Part shown: piece after piece, positions 40,618 to 48,978 of the stretch
How positions within the stretch are numbered: position 1 is the stretch's first letter
Layout: every line of letters begins with the position of its first letter
DNA from: Sellimonas sp963559135
GTDB lineage: Bacteria; Bacillota; Clostridia; Lachnospirales; Lachnospiraceae
Assembly: GCA_963559135.1 (NCBI GenBank)
Contig: CAUWJP010000002.1
Span: forward strand, 62,001 to 126,000
Direction of reading: 5' to 3'
DNA: 64,000 bases
Notes under the pieces: generated by a model
The model's input: the letters and a program-made list of their open reading frames with translations, nothing else
Told to the model about the DNA's origin: nothing
Databases searched by the model: none
Translations under genes and position numbers: made by a program

Positions 40618-41883
40618 TTATTCTGCTCCGGCAAGCGTCACTTCAAACTGTACGTCCACATATCCATCGGATCCTCTCCGCTGTCCTTTGATCGTAATCT
40701 GACGTCCCGGCCGGTAATCCAAAAGCTCCTCTTTGAGCCCTTTTAAAGTATAGATCTTGGTATCCCCGATCGCTGTAATAATGTCACCGCTTTGAATCCC
40801 TGCCTGCATGGCCGGGGAATCCGGCATGGTGGAACTTACATAGACACCTTTCGGCATATCCTGACTGTCCGCAATGGCATCTGACACTTCAGTTCCGTTG
40901 ACACCAAGATAGGCTGCTGAAACTCCGTTGGACAGAAGTTCAATCTCTTCTTTTAATTCCGAAATTGCGAAGGCAGTAATGACACCTGACGAACCCTCTT
41001 CGCCCTCATCAATCAGCCCGATAATCTCTCCGCTTAAATCTGCCAGAACACCGCTTGCGCCGTCCACACGCACCATGTCCGTCTCAATCATCTGATACTG
41101 GCCGTCACAGAGATACTGCTGGCTTTCTGTTCCGCTGATCGTTCCAAAGCTTACTCCGCCTTCTGAACCAAACGGCGCTCCCAATGCGATCACCGGATCT
41201 CCGGTGGACACAAGATTGGAATTTCCAAGTACCGCCACCGATGCCTGAAGCACGGTATTCTGAGAAAGGCGCGACTTCTCAACTGCATAGATTGCAATTC
41301 CCAGATTCCTGTCTCGCTGTTTTAAAGAAGCTGCCACCTCGTTGCCGTCGTAGAATGTAGCTGTCACTGCCTCTCCACTCTCAAAAATGCTGTCTCCTGT
41401 CAGAATCAGAAACTCCACTCCATTGTCTGCAACAATAATTCCGGATCGTCTCTGCCTTACACTGTCTGTCTGTCCATCCTCGGAAGCCGTTACAATCCCT
41501 TTGATCACAACAACACTTTTCTCCACGGTATCTGCAATCTGATTCATCTCATCTATCATCTGCTGATAATTTTCAATCGTCAATGATGGAGCCGCGGTCT
41601 GACCTTCTTCTGATTCTGTATCATCTTCCTCTTCTGTCTGCTCATCCTGCGGAATCGTCACATTTGTCTTTGTATTGCCGATATGCTCATCCACCCACGG
41701 TTTGGCCACACCAAAACCAACACACGCCATAAGTCCGAAAATCAGTCCCAGGCCCGCAACCTTCAGAATCTTTAATGTTATCACCCGTTTATCTACAGGG
41801 GGCTTTTTGATTGTTTCCTTTAAAAAAGAGTAGGATTCTTTTTCTTCCTTTTTTTCATCATCATCTTGAAATTGGGCAGACAT
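40618..41883 (-). CDS. HtrA-like membrane protein with degenerate catalytic triad and PDZ domain
   Basis: 421 residues from the ATG at 41883 (RBS AAGGAG). Acidic cytosolic N-terminus, one membrane helix (about 38-60), an acidic linker, a trypsin-like S1C domain (about 115-320) and a PDZ domain (about 325-421). Aligned with DegP, TNNHV becomes TGDSI (His to S165) and SDIALL becomes NLGIAI (Asp to G195); only S277 in DGASG remains. It should therefore not cut peptides by the usual mechanism and may act as a chaperone, scaffold or sensor outside the membrane. Precedes yhaM by 22 bases. Confidence 0.88.
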   Translation of the reverse strand: MSAQFQDDDEKKEEKESYSFLKETIKKPPVDKRVITLKILKVAGLGLIFGLMACVGFGVAKPWVDEHIGNTKTNVTIPQDEQTEEEDDTESEEGQTAAPSLTIENYQQMIDEMNQIADTVEKSVVVIKGIVTASEDGQTDSVRQRRSGIIVADNGVEFLILTGDSIFESGEAVTATFYDGNEVAASLKQRDRNLGIAIYAVEKSRLSQNTVLQASVAVLGNSNLVSTGDPVIALGAPFGSEGGVSFGTISGTESQQYLCDGQYQMIETDMVRVDGASGVLADLSGEIIGLIDEGEEGSSGVITAFAISELKEEIELLSNGVSAAYLGVNGTEVSDAIADSQDMPKGVYVSSTMPDSPAMQAGIQSGDIITAIGDTKIYTLKGLKEELLDYRPGRQITIKGQRRGSDGYVDVQFEVTLAGAE

Positions 41884-41912
41884 CGTATTTCTCCTTTTTA
41901 ATCCCTTTTTAT

Positions 41913-41941
41913 AGTATACCTTAACACCTCCCAATGTTCAA
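41913..41941 (-). promoter_or_regulatory. Promoter of the htrA-like/yhaM unit
   Basis: TTGAAC (41936-41941), 17-base spacer, TATACT (41913-41918), minus strand, 30 bases before the start codon. Divergent from mutS2. Confidence 0.8.
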
Positions 41942-42026
41942 TATTTAACCTTTTTTTCTCCTTTATTTTAGAGGGCAAATGGGGTAAAATGATACTTGAC
42001 AAAGTATGTATAGACAGGGGATTTTC

Positions 42027-44402
42027 ATGAATACGAAAACATTACGTAAATTAGAATATGATAAAATAATACAGCTCCTCGCAGACCATGCCGCATCGGA
42101 AAGCGGAAAAGAACATTGTCTCAATCTGCTTCCTCAAACAGATTTATCTGTAATCGAGCAGATGCAGGAAGAGACTGCCGCGGCATTTACCCGGATCGTA
42201 AAGAAAGGGATGCCTTCCTTTGGAGGATGTGTCCCGGTGGAAGCGTCGTTAAAGCGTCTGGATCTGGGTGCATCACTTAGTGCTGCTGAGCTTCTTGCCA
42301 TCGGACGTCTGTTAGAGTGTGCAGGCCAGGCAAAGGCATACGGCCGGCACGATACCGTTGATGAGATACCGGACTGTCTGGATTCTTATTTCCAACGTCT
42401 GGAACCGGTATCCAGGACTGCTTCTGAGATACGGCGTTGTATTCTGGAAGAGGATGTGATCGCAGATGACGCCAGCAGCAATCTTTTAAAAATCCGCCGC
42501 AGTATTCAGGCATCAGGGGGGAAGATTCACTCCACCTTGAACAGCATGGTAAACGGTTCCATGCGTAATTATCTGCAAGATGCCATTGTGACCATGCGCG
42601 GAGACCGTTACTGCCTCCCGGTCAAAGCTGAATACCGCAGCCAGGTCAAGGGAATGATTCATGACCAGTCCTCCACCGGTTCTACCTTATTTATCGAACC
42701 GATAGCGATTGTAAAACTGAATAATGATCTGATGGAGCTTCATGCAAAGGAGCAGGAGGAAATCCAGGTGATTCTTGCTAATTTAAGCACAATGGCAGCA
42801 GAACACAGTAACGAAATCCGCGTCGATTATGAAATGCTGACGAGCCTGGATTTCATTTTTGCCAGAGGAAGCTTTGCTGTTGATTTAAATGGTTCCCGCC
42901 CGATATTTAATCAGGAAGGGCGGATTCATATCCGTGAGGGACGGCACCCGCTCCTTGACAAGACCAAGGTAGTGCCGACCACGATCCGTCTCGGCGACGA
43001 GTTCGATCTTCTGATTGTCACCGGGCCGAATACCGGCGGAAAGACCGTCTCTTTGAAGACAACCGGACTGTTTACTCTCATGGGCCAGGCAGGGCTTCAT
43101 ATTCCGGCACTTGACCGGTCGGAACTTGCAGTCTTTACAGAGGTATATGCAGATATCGGGGATGAACAGAGTATTGAGCAAAGTCTCAGTACCTTCTCTT
43201 CCCATATGACCAATATCGTTTCTTTTCTGGAACAGGTGGATGAACACTCTCTCGTCCTGTTCGACGAGCTTGGTGCCGGAACAGACCCAACCGAAGGAGC
43301 GGCACTTGCTATTGCCATTCTCTCAAGCCTTCACAGACGTGGAATCCGCACGATGGCCACCACACACTACAGTGAGTTAAAAGTTTTTGCGCTCACTACA
43401 GAAGGTGTAGAGAATGCATGTTGCGAATTTGACGTGGAGACACTTCGCCCGACATATCATCTGCTTATCGGAATTCCTGGAAAGAGTAATGCATTTGCCA
43501 TCTCAAAAAAACTCGGTCTTCCGGATGAGATTATCGAAGAGGCTCGGACACACCTGAGCGACCAGGAAGAGTCCTTTGAAGAGCTGTTAAGTGATTTGGA
43601 ACACAGCCGTCGTACGATCGAAAAGGAACAGGCCGAGATTCAGGCATACAAAGAGGAACTGGAAACGCTTCGTAGACGTACAAAAGAAAAACAGGAAAAG
43701 CTGGATGCCCAGAGGGACCGGATCATTCGCGAAGCCAATGAGAAGGCCGGTCGTATCTTGCAGAGCGCCAAAGATTATGCGGATGAGACCATGCGTAATT
43801 TCCGTAAATTCGGAAAGGAAAATATTTCTGCATCCGAGATGGAGAAAGAACGTGAAAAACTGCGCCAGAAGATGGCAAAGACCTCTTCTTCCGTTTCTCT
43901 GGAAAAGGCAACTCCAAAGAAAACTTATAAACCGTCTGATTTTAAGCTTGGCACCGCCGTCAAGGTACTCAGCATGAATCTGACCGGAACAGTTCATACT
44001 CTTCCGGATTCAAGAGGAAATGTAGAAGTACAGATGGGAATTCTCCGGTCCAAGGTTCCGATCACCGATCTGGATATCATTGACGAGCCGGTTTCCTATG
44101 CTTCAAAACAGACTCGCCGCACTTCATCCGGAAAAATGAAGATGGGCAAATCGCTAAGTGTCAGCCCGGAAATCAACCTGATCGGCCGGACAACAGACGA
44201 AGCGGTGGCTCTACTGGATAAATATCTGGACGATGCTTATCTGGCTCATATCAGCCCGGTTCGTGTCGTACACGGGAAAGGAACCGGAGCGCTCCGCAAT
44301 GCTGTCCACCAGTATTTAAAGAGGCAGAAACATGTCAAATCCTACCGTCTTGGCGCTTTTGGCGAAGGGGACGCAGGGGTTACTATTGTAGAATTCAAAT
44401 AG
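42027..44402 (+). CDS. mutS2: Endonuclease MutS2 / RqcU
   Basis: 791 residues from the ATG at 42027, preceded by AGGGG; an in-frame ATG seven codons upstream is less well supported. Contains the MutS clamp/lever region, Walker A GPNTGGKT, Walker B LVLFDELGAGTD, a coiled-coil rich segment (about 510-625), a KOW-like part and a C-terminal Smr nuclease domain (RVVHGKGTGALR). MutS2 proteins act on collided ribosomes and branched DNA. No domain I of mismatch-repair MutS is present. The two-component genes follow ten bases downstream. Confidence 0.95.
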   Translation: MNTKTLRKLEYDKIIQLLADHAASESGKEHCLNLLPQTDLSVIEQMQEETAAAFTRIVKKGMPSFGGCVPVEASLKRLDLGASLSAAELLAIGRLLECAGQAKAYGRHDTVDEIPDCLDSYFQRLEPVSRTASEIRRCILEEDVIADDASSNLLKIRRSIQASGGKIHSTLNSMVNGSMRNYLQDAIVTMRGDRYCLPVKAEYRSQVKGMIHDQSSTGSTLFIEPIAIVKLNNDLMELHAKEQEEIQVILANLSTMAAEHSNEIRVDYEMLTSLDFIFARGSFAVDLNGSRPIFNQEGRIHIREGRHPLLDKTKVVPTTIRLGDEFDLLIVTGPNTGGKTVSLKTTGLFTLMGQAGLHIPALDRSELAVFTEVYADIGDEQSIEQSLSTFSSHMTNIVSFLEQVDEHSLVLFDELGAGTDPTEGAALAIAILSSLHRRGIRTMATTHYSELKVFALTTEGVENACCEFDVETLRPTYHLLIGIPGKSNAFAISKKLGLPDEIIEEARTHLSDQEESFEELLSDLEHSRRTIEKEQAEIQAYKEELETLRRRTKEKQEKLDAQRDRIIREANEKAGRILQSAKDYADETMRNFRKFGKENISASEMEKEREKLRQKMAKTSSSVSLEKATPKKTYKPSDFKLGTAVKVLSMNLTGTVHTLPDSRGNVEVQMGILRSKVPITDLDIIDEPVSYASKQTRRTSSGKMKMGKSLSVSPEINLIGRTTDEAVALLDKYLDDAYLAHISPVRVVHGKGTGALRNAVHQYLKRQKHVKSYRLGAFGEGDAGVTIVEFK

Positions 44403-44412
44403 GGAGGAAGTT

Positions 44413-45114
44413 ATGACTACAAAACAGAAAATCTTAATCGTAGACGATGATGAAAATATTGCCGAGTTGATCAGTCTCTATCTGACAAAGGAATGTTTTG
44501 ACACCCGCATGGTCTATGACGGAGAGGAGGCGCTGAAGGCTTTTGATTCCTATCAGCCGAATCTGATCCTTCTTGACCTGATGCTGCCGGGCATTGACGG
44601 TTACCAGGTCTGCCGGGAAATCCGCTCCAGATCCAATGTTCCGATCATCATGCTTTCAGCCAAAGGGGAAGTTTTTGATAAGGTACTCGGTCTGGAACTC
44701 GGTGCTGATGATTATATCATCAAGCCGTTTGATTCCAAGGAGCTTGTGGCCCGTGTCAAGGCTGTGCTCCGCCGTTATCAGCCGGCAAAGCCGGAAAGCG
44801 CAGATCCAGCAAAGGGAAAATGTGTCGAATATCCGGGAATCTCCATCAATCTTACCAACTACTCCGTAGTTGTCGATGGACAGCGCGTGGATATGCCGCC
44901 AAAAGAGCTGGAACTTTTATATTTTCTTGCCTCATCTCCGAATCAGGTCTTTACAAGAGAGCAGCTGCTCGACCAGATCTGGGGATATGAGTACATTGGG
45001 GACACTCGTACTGTAGACGTCCATATCAAGCGGCTCCGTAAAAAAATCAACGATCACAACGGATGGAGTCTCAGCACCGTCTGGGGAATCGGATACAAGT
45101 TCGAGGTAAAATAA
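44413..45114 (+). CDS. OmpR-family response regulator
   Basis: 233 residues. Receiver domain with acidic pocket D11-D13, phospho-acceptor D55 (LILLDLMLPG) and K in IIKPFD; OmpR winged helix at about 135-230 (PPKELELLYFLA, TREQLLDQIWGYEYIGDTRTVDVHI). Regulates transcription after phosphorylation by the kinase encoded four bases downstream. Starts ten bases after mutS2 with an RBS GGGAGG, so expression may be linked with mutS2. Confidence 0.95.
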   Translation: MTTKQKILIVDDDENIAELISLYLTKECFDTRMVYDGEEALKAFDSYQPNLILLDLMLPGIDGYQVCREIRSRSNVPIIMLSAKGEVFDKVLGLELGADDYIIKPFDSKELVARVKAVLRRYQPAKPESADPAKGKCVEYPGISINLTNYSVVVDGQRVDMPPKELELLYFLASSPNQVFTREQLLDQIWGYEYIGDTRTVDVHIKRLRKKINDHNGWSLSTVWGIGYKFEVK

Positions 45115-45117
45115 GCC

Positions 45118-46536
45118 ATGCACAGCAATCTTTACCTGAAATTTATCATTCTGTATATTATATTCGGTTTTTTAAGCCTCTTTACTGCCGCCACGCTTGG
45201 GGCACAGCTCGTTCTCGATACGATCCGTAACGAGGATGCGTCCAGACTTTACCGGGAAGCAACTATTCTGGCAACCGACTCTCTTACCGATTATTATTCG
45301 GAAGAGACAACATCCGCTTCAGTGAGGACAATGCTGAACGGTGTCAATGTCTATCTGAAAGCGGATCTCTGGCTTACAGATACAGAGGGAAACGTACTGC
45401 TATCCGTTTCCTCCTCCGGCTCTGCTGCCGTGCCGGAACAAATCCGTGACTTTAACCCGGCAGAATCCGGCGGGGAGCAGTATTTGACCGGAGATTATCA
45501 TGGATACTATTCCGAAGAAGTTTTGACCATGATCGTCCCTGTAACAGAAGGCTTTTCAACAGAAGGATACCTGATCGTGCACAAACCGATCTCCTATTTT
45601 GAAGATCAGCAGCACAGCATCATGCGCGCCGTTTATATCACACTGGCCGTCATTTATCTGCTTTCTTTTATGATCTTCCTCGGTATTCATCTGATCGTTT
45701 ATCTGCCGCTTCGTAAAATCACGGAAGCTGCCAAACAGTATGCTTCTGGAAATCTGGATTATGAGATTCCTGTGAATTCGCAGGACGAAATCGGATATCT
45801 TTCGGCTTCGCTGAACTATATGTCCGCCCATCTCAAAGATATGGAAGACTACCAAAAAAAGTTTATTGCCAATGTATCGCATGATTTCCGTTCCCCTCTG
45901 ACTTCCATCAAGGGATATGTGGAAGCGATTGCCGACGGCACAATCCCGGTGGAGCTTCAGAGTAAATATCTAGGCATCATCCTGTTTGAGACAGAACGTC
46001 TGACAGATCTGACGCGTGATCTGCTGACACTCAATGAATTTGATACAAAGGAACTGCTTCTGAACAAAGAAGCCTTTGATCTCCATGAAATGATCAAACA
46101 GGTGGCCGCCTCCTTTGAGGGCGCCTGCACATCCAGAAAAATTTCCATCGAGCTTCTGCTTGCTTCCAAGGTTCTCTATGTCTATGCGGATCGCAGCAAG
46201 ATCCAGCAGGTGCTTTATAATCTTCTGGACAACGCAATCAAATTCAGCAACCCGCAGTCTACTGTCACCGTGGAGACAACAGAGCGGGGTGAAAAAGTTT
46301 TCGTCTCTGTCAAAGATTATGGAATCGGTATCCCAAAAGAAGACCTCAGTAAGATCTGGGAGCGTTTCTATAAAAGTGATCTTTCCCGCGGGAAGGATAA
46401 AAAAGGTACCGGACTCGGTCTTTCCATTGTCCGTGAGATCATCCAGGCACATAACGAAAATATCAATGTCATCAGTACAGAGGGAGTCGGAACGGAATTC
46501 ATCTTTTCTCTTCCAAAATCAGACGGCGGCAAATAA
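45118..46536 (+). CDS. Sensor histidine kinase
   Basis: 472 residues. Membrane helices at about 8-32 and 171-195 frame a ~135-residue extracellular sensor; HAMP follows (195-247), then HisKA with H255 (NVSHDFRSPLTS) and HATPase with N box LLDNAIKFS, G1 VKDYGIGI and G2 GKDKKGTGLGLSI. Partner of the response regulator upstream. The stimulus is unknown. A sugar-binding lipoprotein is encoded convergently just beyond the shared terminator. Confidence 0.95.
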   Translation: MHSNLYLKFIILYIIFGFLSLFTAATLGAQLVLDTIRNEDASRLYREATILATDSLTDYYSEETTSASVRTMLNGVNVYLKADLWLTDTEGNVLLSVSSSGSAAVPEQIRDFNPAESGGEQYLTGDYHGYYSEEVLTMIVPVTEGFSTEGYLIVHKPISYFEDQQHSIMRAVYITLAVIYLLSFMIFLGIHLIVYLPLRKITEAAKQYASGNLDYEIPVNSQDEIGYLSASLNYMSAHLKDMEDYQKKFIANVSHDFRSPLTSIKGYVEAIADGTIPVELQSKYLGIILFETERLTDLTRDLLTLNEFDTKELLLNKEAFDLHEMIKQVAASFEGACTSRKISIELLLASKVLYVYADRSKIQQVLYNLLDNAIKFSNPQSTVTVETTERGEKVFVSVKDYGIGIPKEDLSKIWERFYKSDLSRGKDKKGTGLGLSIVREIIQAHNENINVISTEGVGTEFIFSLPKSDGGK

Positions 46537-46561
46537 GTTGCAACCATAAATTTATAAAAAT

Positions 46562-46606
46562 AAAAACGGGAGGACTCCTTCTCTTTCAAAGGAATCCTCC
46601 CGTTTT
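46562..46606. terminator. Bidirectional terminator between kinase and lipoprotein genes
   Basis: AAAACGGGAGGACTCCTT pairs with AAGGAATCCTCCCGTTTT around a short loop; A runs on one side and TTTTATT on the other make it useful for both converging transcripts. Confidence 0.9.
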
Positions 46607-46637
46607 ATTAGTTTGTTGTTATTTTATATCCTGCGAA

Positions 46638-47771
46638 TTAGTACAGCATGTTTTTGATTGCCGTCTCTTCCATGTTGTCCTGTGTTACCCATGCATATCC
46701 GGTATCGATGTTTGCTTCATTTGCCATATTAAGTGCGGATCTTGCCGCAGCAACTACTGTGGCATATCCCATACCGTATGGATTCTGTACGATCAATCCC
46801 TCTACCTTGCCATCCTCAAGTGCCTCTGTCAGCGTCTCACCTCCGTCAAATCCAATCAGCTGGATGTCGTCCCGTTCTGACACTTCACATGCATCAATCA
46901 GCATCTTGGTCGTCTCTTCATTGGCTGCAATGCATCCTTTTGCATTTGGATGGTCTACCAGAATCTGCTGAATTACCTCTTCGTCTGTCACATTCTCTGC
47001 TGCTTTCCCAAGTTTTTCAGCTGTTTCCTCTTTCATACTGTCCAGCTCGTCCATGTAATAGATACCGGATACCGTGATATTAGGGTACTGTGACTGAAAC
47101 TGGCTGATCATTCCTGCCTCTCTTTGCTTTGCAGAGCCGGAAATATTGTCCTGAATGAAAAGAAGCACTTCTCCCTGCTCATTTAACAGCCCTGCCATCT
47201 TATCTGCCGCTGTGGCGCCTGCCTCCTGATTATTGGTAGAAACAAGCATAAGTCCCGGATAATCACTTGGGGAATCCATTCCCACAATCGGAATGTTATT
47301 TTCCGTAGCCAGATCAAACTGTACTTCACATGCGGTCTTATCTATCACTGCAATGCCGACAGCGATCGGATAACGGTCCAGCTCCTCATCCAGAATGTTT
47401 ATCTGCTCGTCCACGTCTCCCTCGTGGCCAGGTGCATTATATGTCACTTTAATTTCATCTTTTCCACTGTATCCCAGGGCCTCGTTCAGTTCGTCCACAG
47501 CATCTTCAGCCCCTCGTTTTACCTCATCCCAATATTCGGAATCTTCAGATTTCCCGATGATGGAGATATAACTTCCCTTCTCCAGATTCAGACCTTCTAC
47601 CGTGCTGTAAGCCTGTGGCTGAATCATGTTAAGTTTTGTCTGATCTGCTGACTCTTCTTCTTCCTGACCGAGTACTACGCTATCTTTATCGGATGTATCC
47701 TCCCCTGCACAGGCTGCCATCGATATTGCCGTACAGAGCATGACTGCCATGACTGCGATCTTTTTTTTCAT
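46638..47771 (-). CDS. Sugar-type substrate-binding lipoprotein, orphan
   Basis: 377 residues. Lipobox SMAAC with lipidated C21, then a type-I periplasmic-binding fold of the RbsB/MglB class: SIIGKSEDSEYWDEVKRGAEDAV, PIVGMDSPSDYPG, NNQEAGATAADKMAG, GFDGGETLTEALEDG and QNPYGMGYATVV. Such proteins present a sugar or related ligand to an ABC importer or to a sensor kinase. No permease or ATPase gene is nearby, so it may pair with a transporter elsewhere or act as a ligand sensor. Confidence 0.9.
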   Translation of the reverse strand: MKKKIAVMAVMLCTAISMAACAGEDTSDKDSVVLGQEEEESADQTKLNMIQPQAYSTVEGLNLEKGSYISIIGKSEDSEYWDEVKRGAEDAVDELNEALGYSGKDEIKVTYNAPGHEGDVDEQINILDEELDRYPIAVGIAVIDKTACEVQFDLATENNIPIVGMDSPSDYPGLMLVSTNNQEAGATAADKMAGLLNEQGEVLLFIQDNISGSAKQREAGMISQFQSQYPNITVSGIYYMDELDSMKEETAEKLGKAAENVTDEEVIQQILVDHPNAKGCIAANEETTKMLIDACEVSERDDIQLIGFDGGETLTEALEDGKVEGLIVQNPYGMGYATVVAAARSALNMANEANIDTGYAWVTQDNMEETAIKNMLY

Positions 47772-47988
47772 CGTTCTTTCTCCTGTTAATTGAAATTTAC
47801 TACCCTACACTATACACCAATTTCAGGGAAAAAGCATAAAGTTTTTCTTAATTTTTCTCTCTGTTCCCGCTGAATATTTCCTTTGTATTAAATTAAAACC
47901 ATGAATTTGCTTGTATAATGAATTCTTTTGTATTAAAATAAAAGCACCATATAACATGGAATGCTTAAAATAAAGGAGGATACATACT

Positions 47989-48159
47989 ATGGCACATGTA
48001 ATTAGTGATGAATGTGTAAGCTGTGGAGCTTGCGAAGCAGAATGCCCAGTTGGCGCTATTTCTCAGGGAGCAGATCATTATGAAATCGATCCAGCTGCTT
48101 GTGTAGATTGTGGTGCTTGTGCAGCACAGTGCCCGACAGGTGCTATCTCCGCTGAATAA
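47989..48159 (+). CDS. 2[4Fe-4S] ferredoxin
   Basis: 56 residues, start ATG at 47989 behind AAGGAGG. Two complete cluster motifs, CVSCGACEAECP and CVDCGACAAQCP, arranged with the pseudo-twofold symmetry of clostridial ferredoxins. Low-potential electron carrier in anaerobic metabolism, for example with pyruvate:ferredoxin oxidoreductase or hydrogenase. Single-gene transcript with a terminator directly after. Confidence 0.97.
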   Translation: MAHVISDECVSCGACEAECPVGAISQGADHYEIDPAACVDCGACAAQCPTGAISAE

Positions 48160-48192
48160 TTTCAGTTTGTTTAATACTTTTGAATGCATGAA

Positions 48193-48238
48193 TGAAAATA
48201 CCGTCATCCATATGGTTTTGGGTGGCGGTATTTTTTTC
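48193..48238 (+). terminator. Ferredoxin terminator
   Basis: AAATACCGTCATCC pairs with GGGTGGCGGTATTT (one wobble, loop of about 10), followed by TTTTTT, about 35 bases after the ferredoxin stop. Confidence 0.9.
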
Positions 48239-48396
48239 CTTATTTCTTTTTCTCCTGTCTCATTTCGCCGGAATCCGCCACACCTTCTGGATTTTCTGTC
48301 CGAATCCGTCGAGAAGTTTTTCGGAATTCTGCCCCATAATATGTTATGATAGAAGTGCAGCAAAAGTGTATAAAAAAATTAACAGGGGGTTGTTGT

Positions 48397-48918
48397 ATGG
48401 GCGAGGTTCAGTATATGATTTCAGAAGCTGCCAAGCGCACGGGTGTGGACGAGCATCTGCTCCTCTACTGGGAAAAGAATTTATCTCTTCCGTGCGGCCG
48501 GACTGAAAACGGGCATCGTTACTATACAGACGAAGACATACGGCTGTTTGGCTGTATTAAAGAACTATTAGAACAAGGTATCCGGATCGGAGATTTAAAG
48601 GAAGTTATTCCGGATATTTTACATACGAAAGAGGCTTTGCAGAAAAAAGTAAAGGAAGAGACACCGGAATCCCTTCTGGCGTCTGTCCTGCGCTCTGTAC
48701 TGGCGGAAAACAATCCGATCCTCGAAAAACAGATCAGTGAGACAATCACAAAACAGGTATCCCAGAATATGAGTTTCCTGCTCCAGGCAAAAGAACGCCA
48801 GGAAGAAGAACGCTACAGAAATCTGGATCAGCTGATCCGCCAGCAACAGCTCTATCGGAAAAAAAGTGTCCGGACCGCTCCGTCCCGCTTCTTCCACAGA
48901 CTGCTCGGTGAAGCCTGA
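48397..48918 (+). CDS. MerR-type HTH protein with coiled-coil tail
   Basis: 173 residues from the ATG at 48397, chosen for its AGGGGG RBS. Residues 7-75 carry a MerR-like winged HTH (MISEAAKRTGVDEHLLLYWEK, NGHRYYTDEDIRLFGCIKELLEQG). The rest is a helical, Gln/Glu-rich region (about 95-160) that may oligomerise. No metal or drug-binding cysteines typical of classical MerR are present. Genes with this architecture are sometimes chromosome-associated regulators; the target is unknown. Confidence 0.82.
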   Translation: MGEVQYMISEAAKRTGVDEHLLLYWEKNLSLPCGRTENGHRYYTDEDIRLFGCIKELLEQGIRIGDLKEVIPDILHTKEALQKKVKEETPESLLASVLRSVLAENNPILEKQISETITKQVSQNMSFLLQAKERQEEERYRNLDQLIRQQQLYRKKSVRTAPSRFFHRLLGEA

Positions 48919-48924
48919 ATCTAT

Positions 48925-48978
48925 AAATGCTGCCACACGATAAGAACTCTGTTTGCTCTTACGTGTGGCAGCATTTTT
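48925..48978. terminator. Shared terminator of the MerR-like and dnaB genes
   Basis: AAATGCTGCCACACG pairs perfectly with CGTGTGGCAGCATTT. The plus strand continues TTTTT; the dnaB stop codon (48977-48979) lies at the very base of the stem. Confidence 0.92.
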
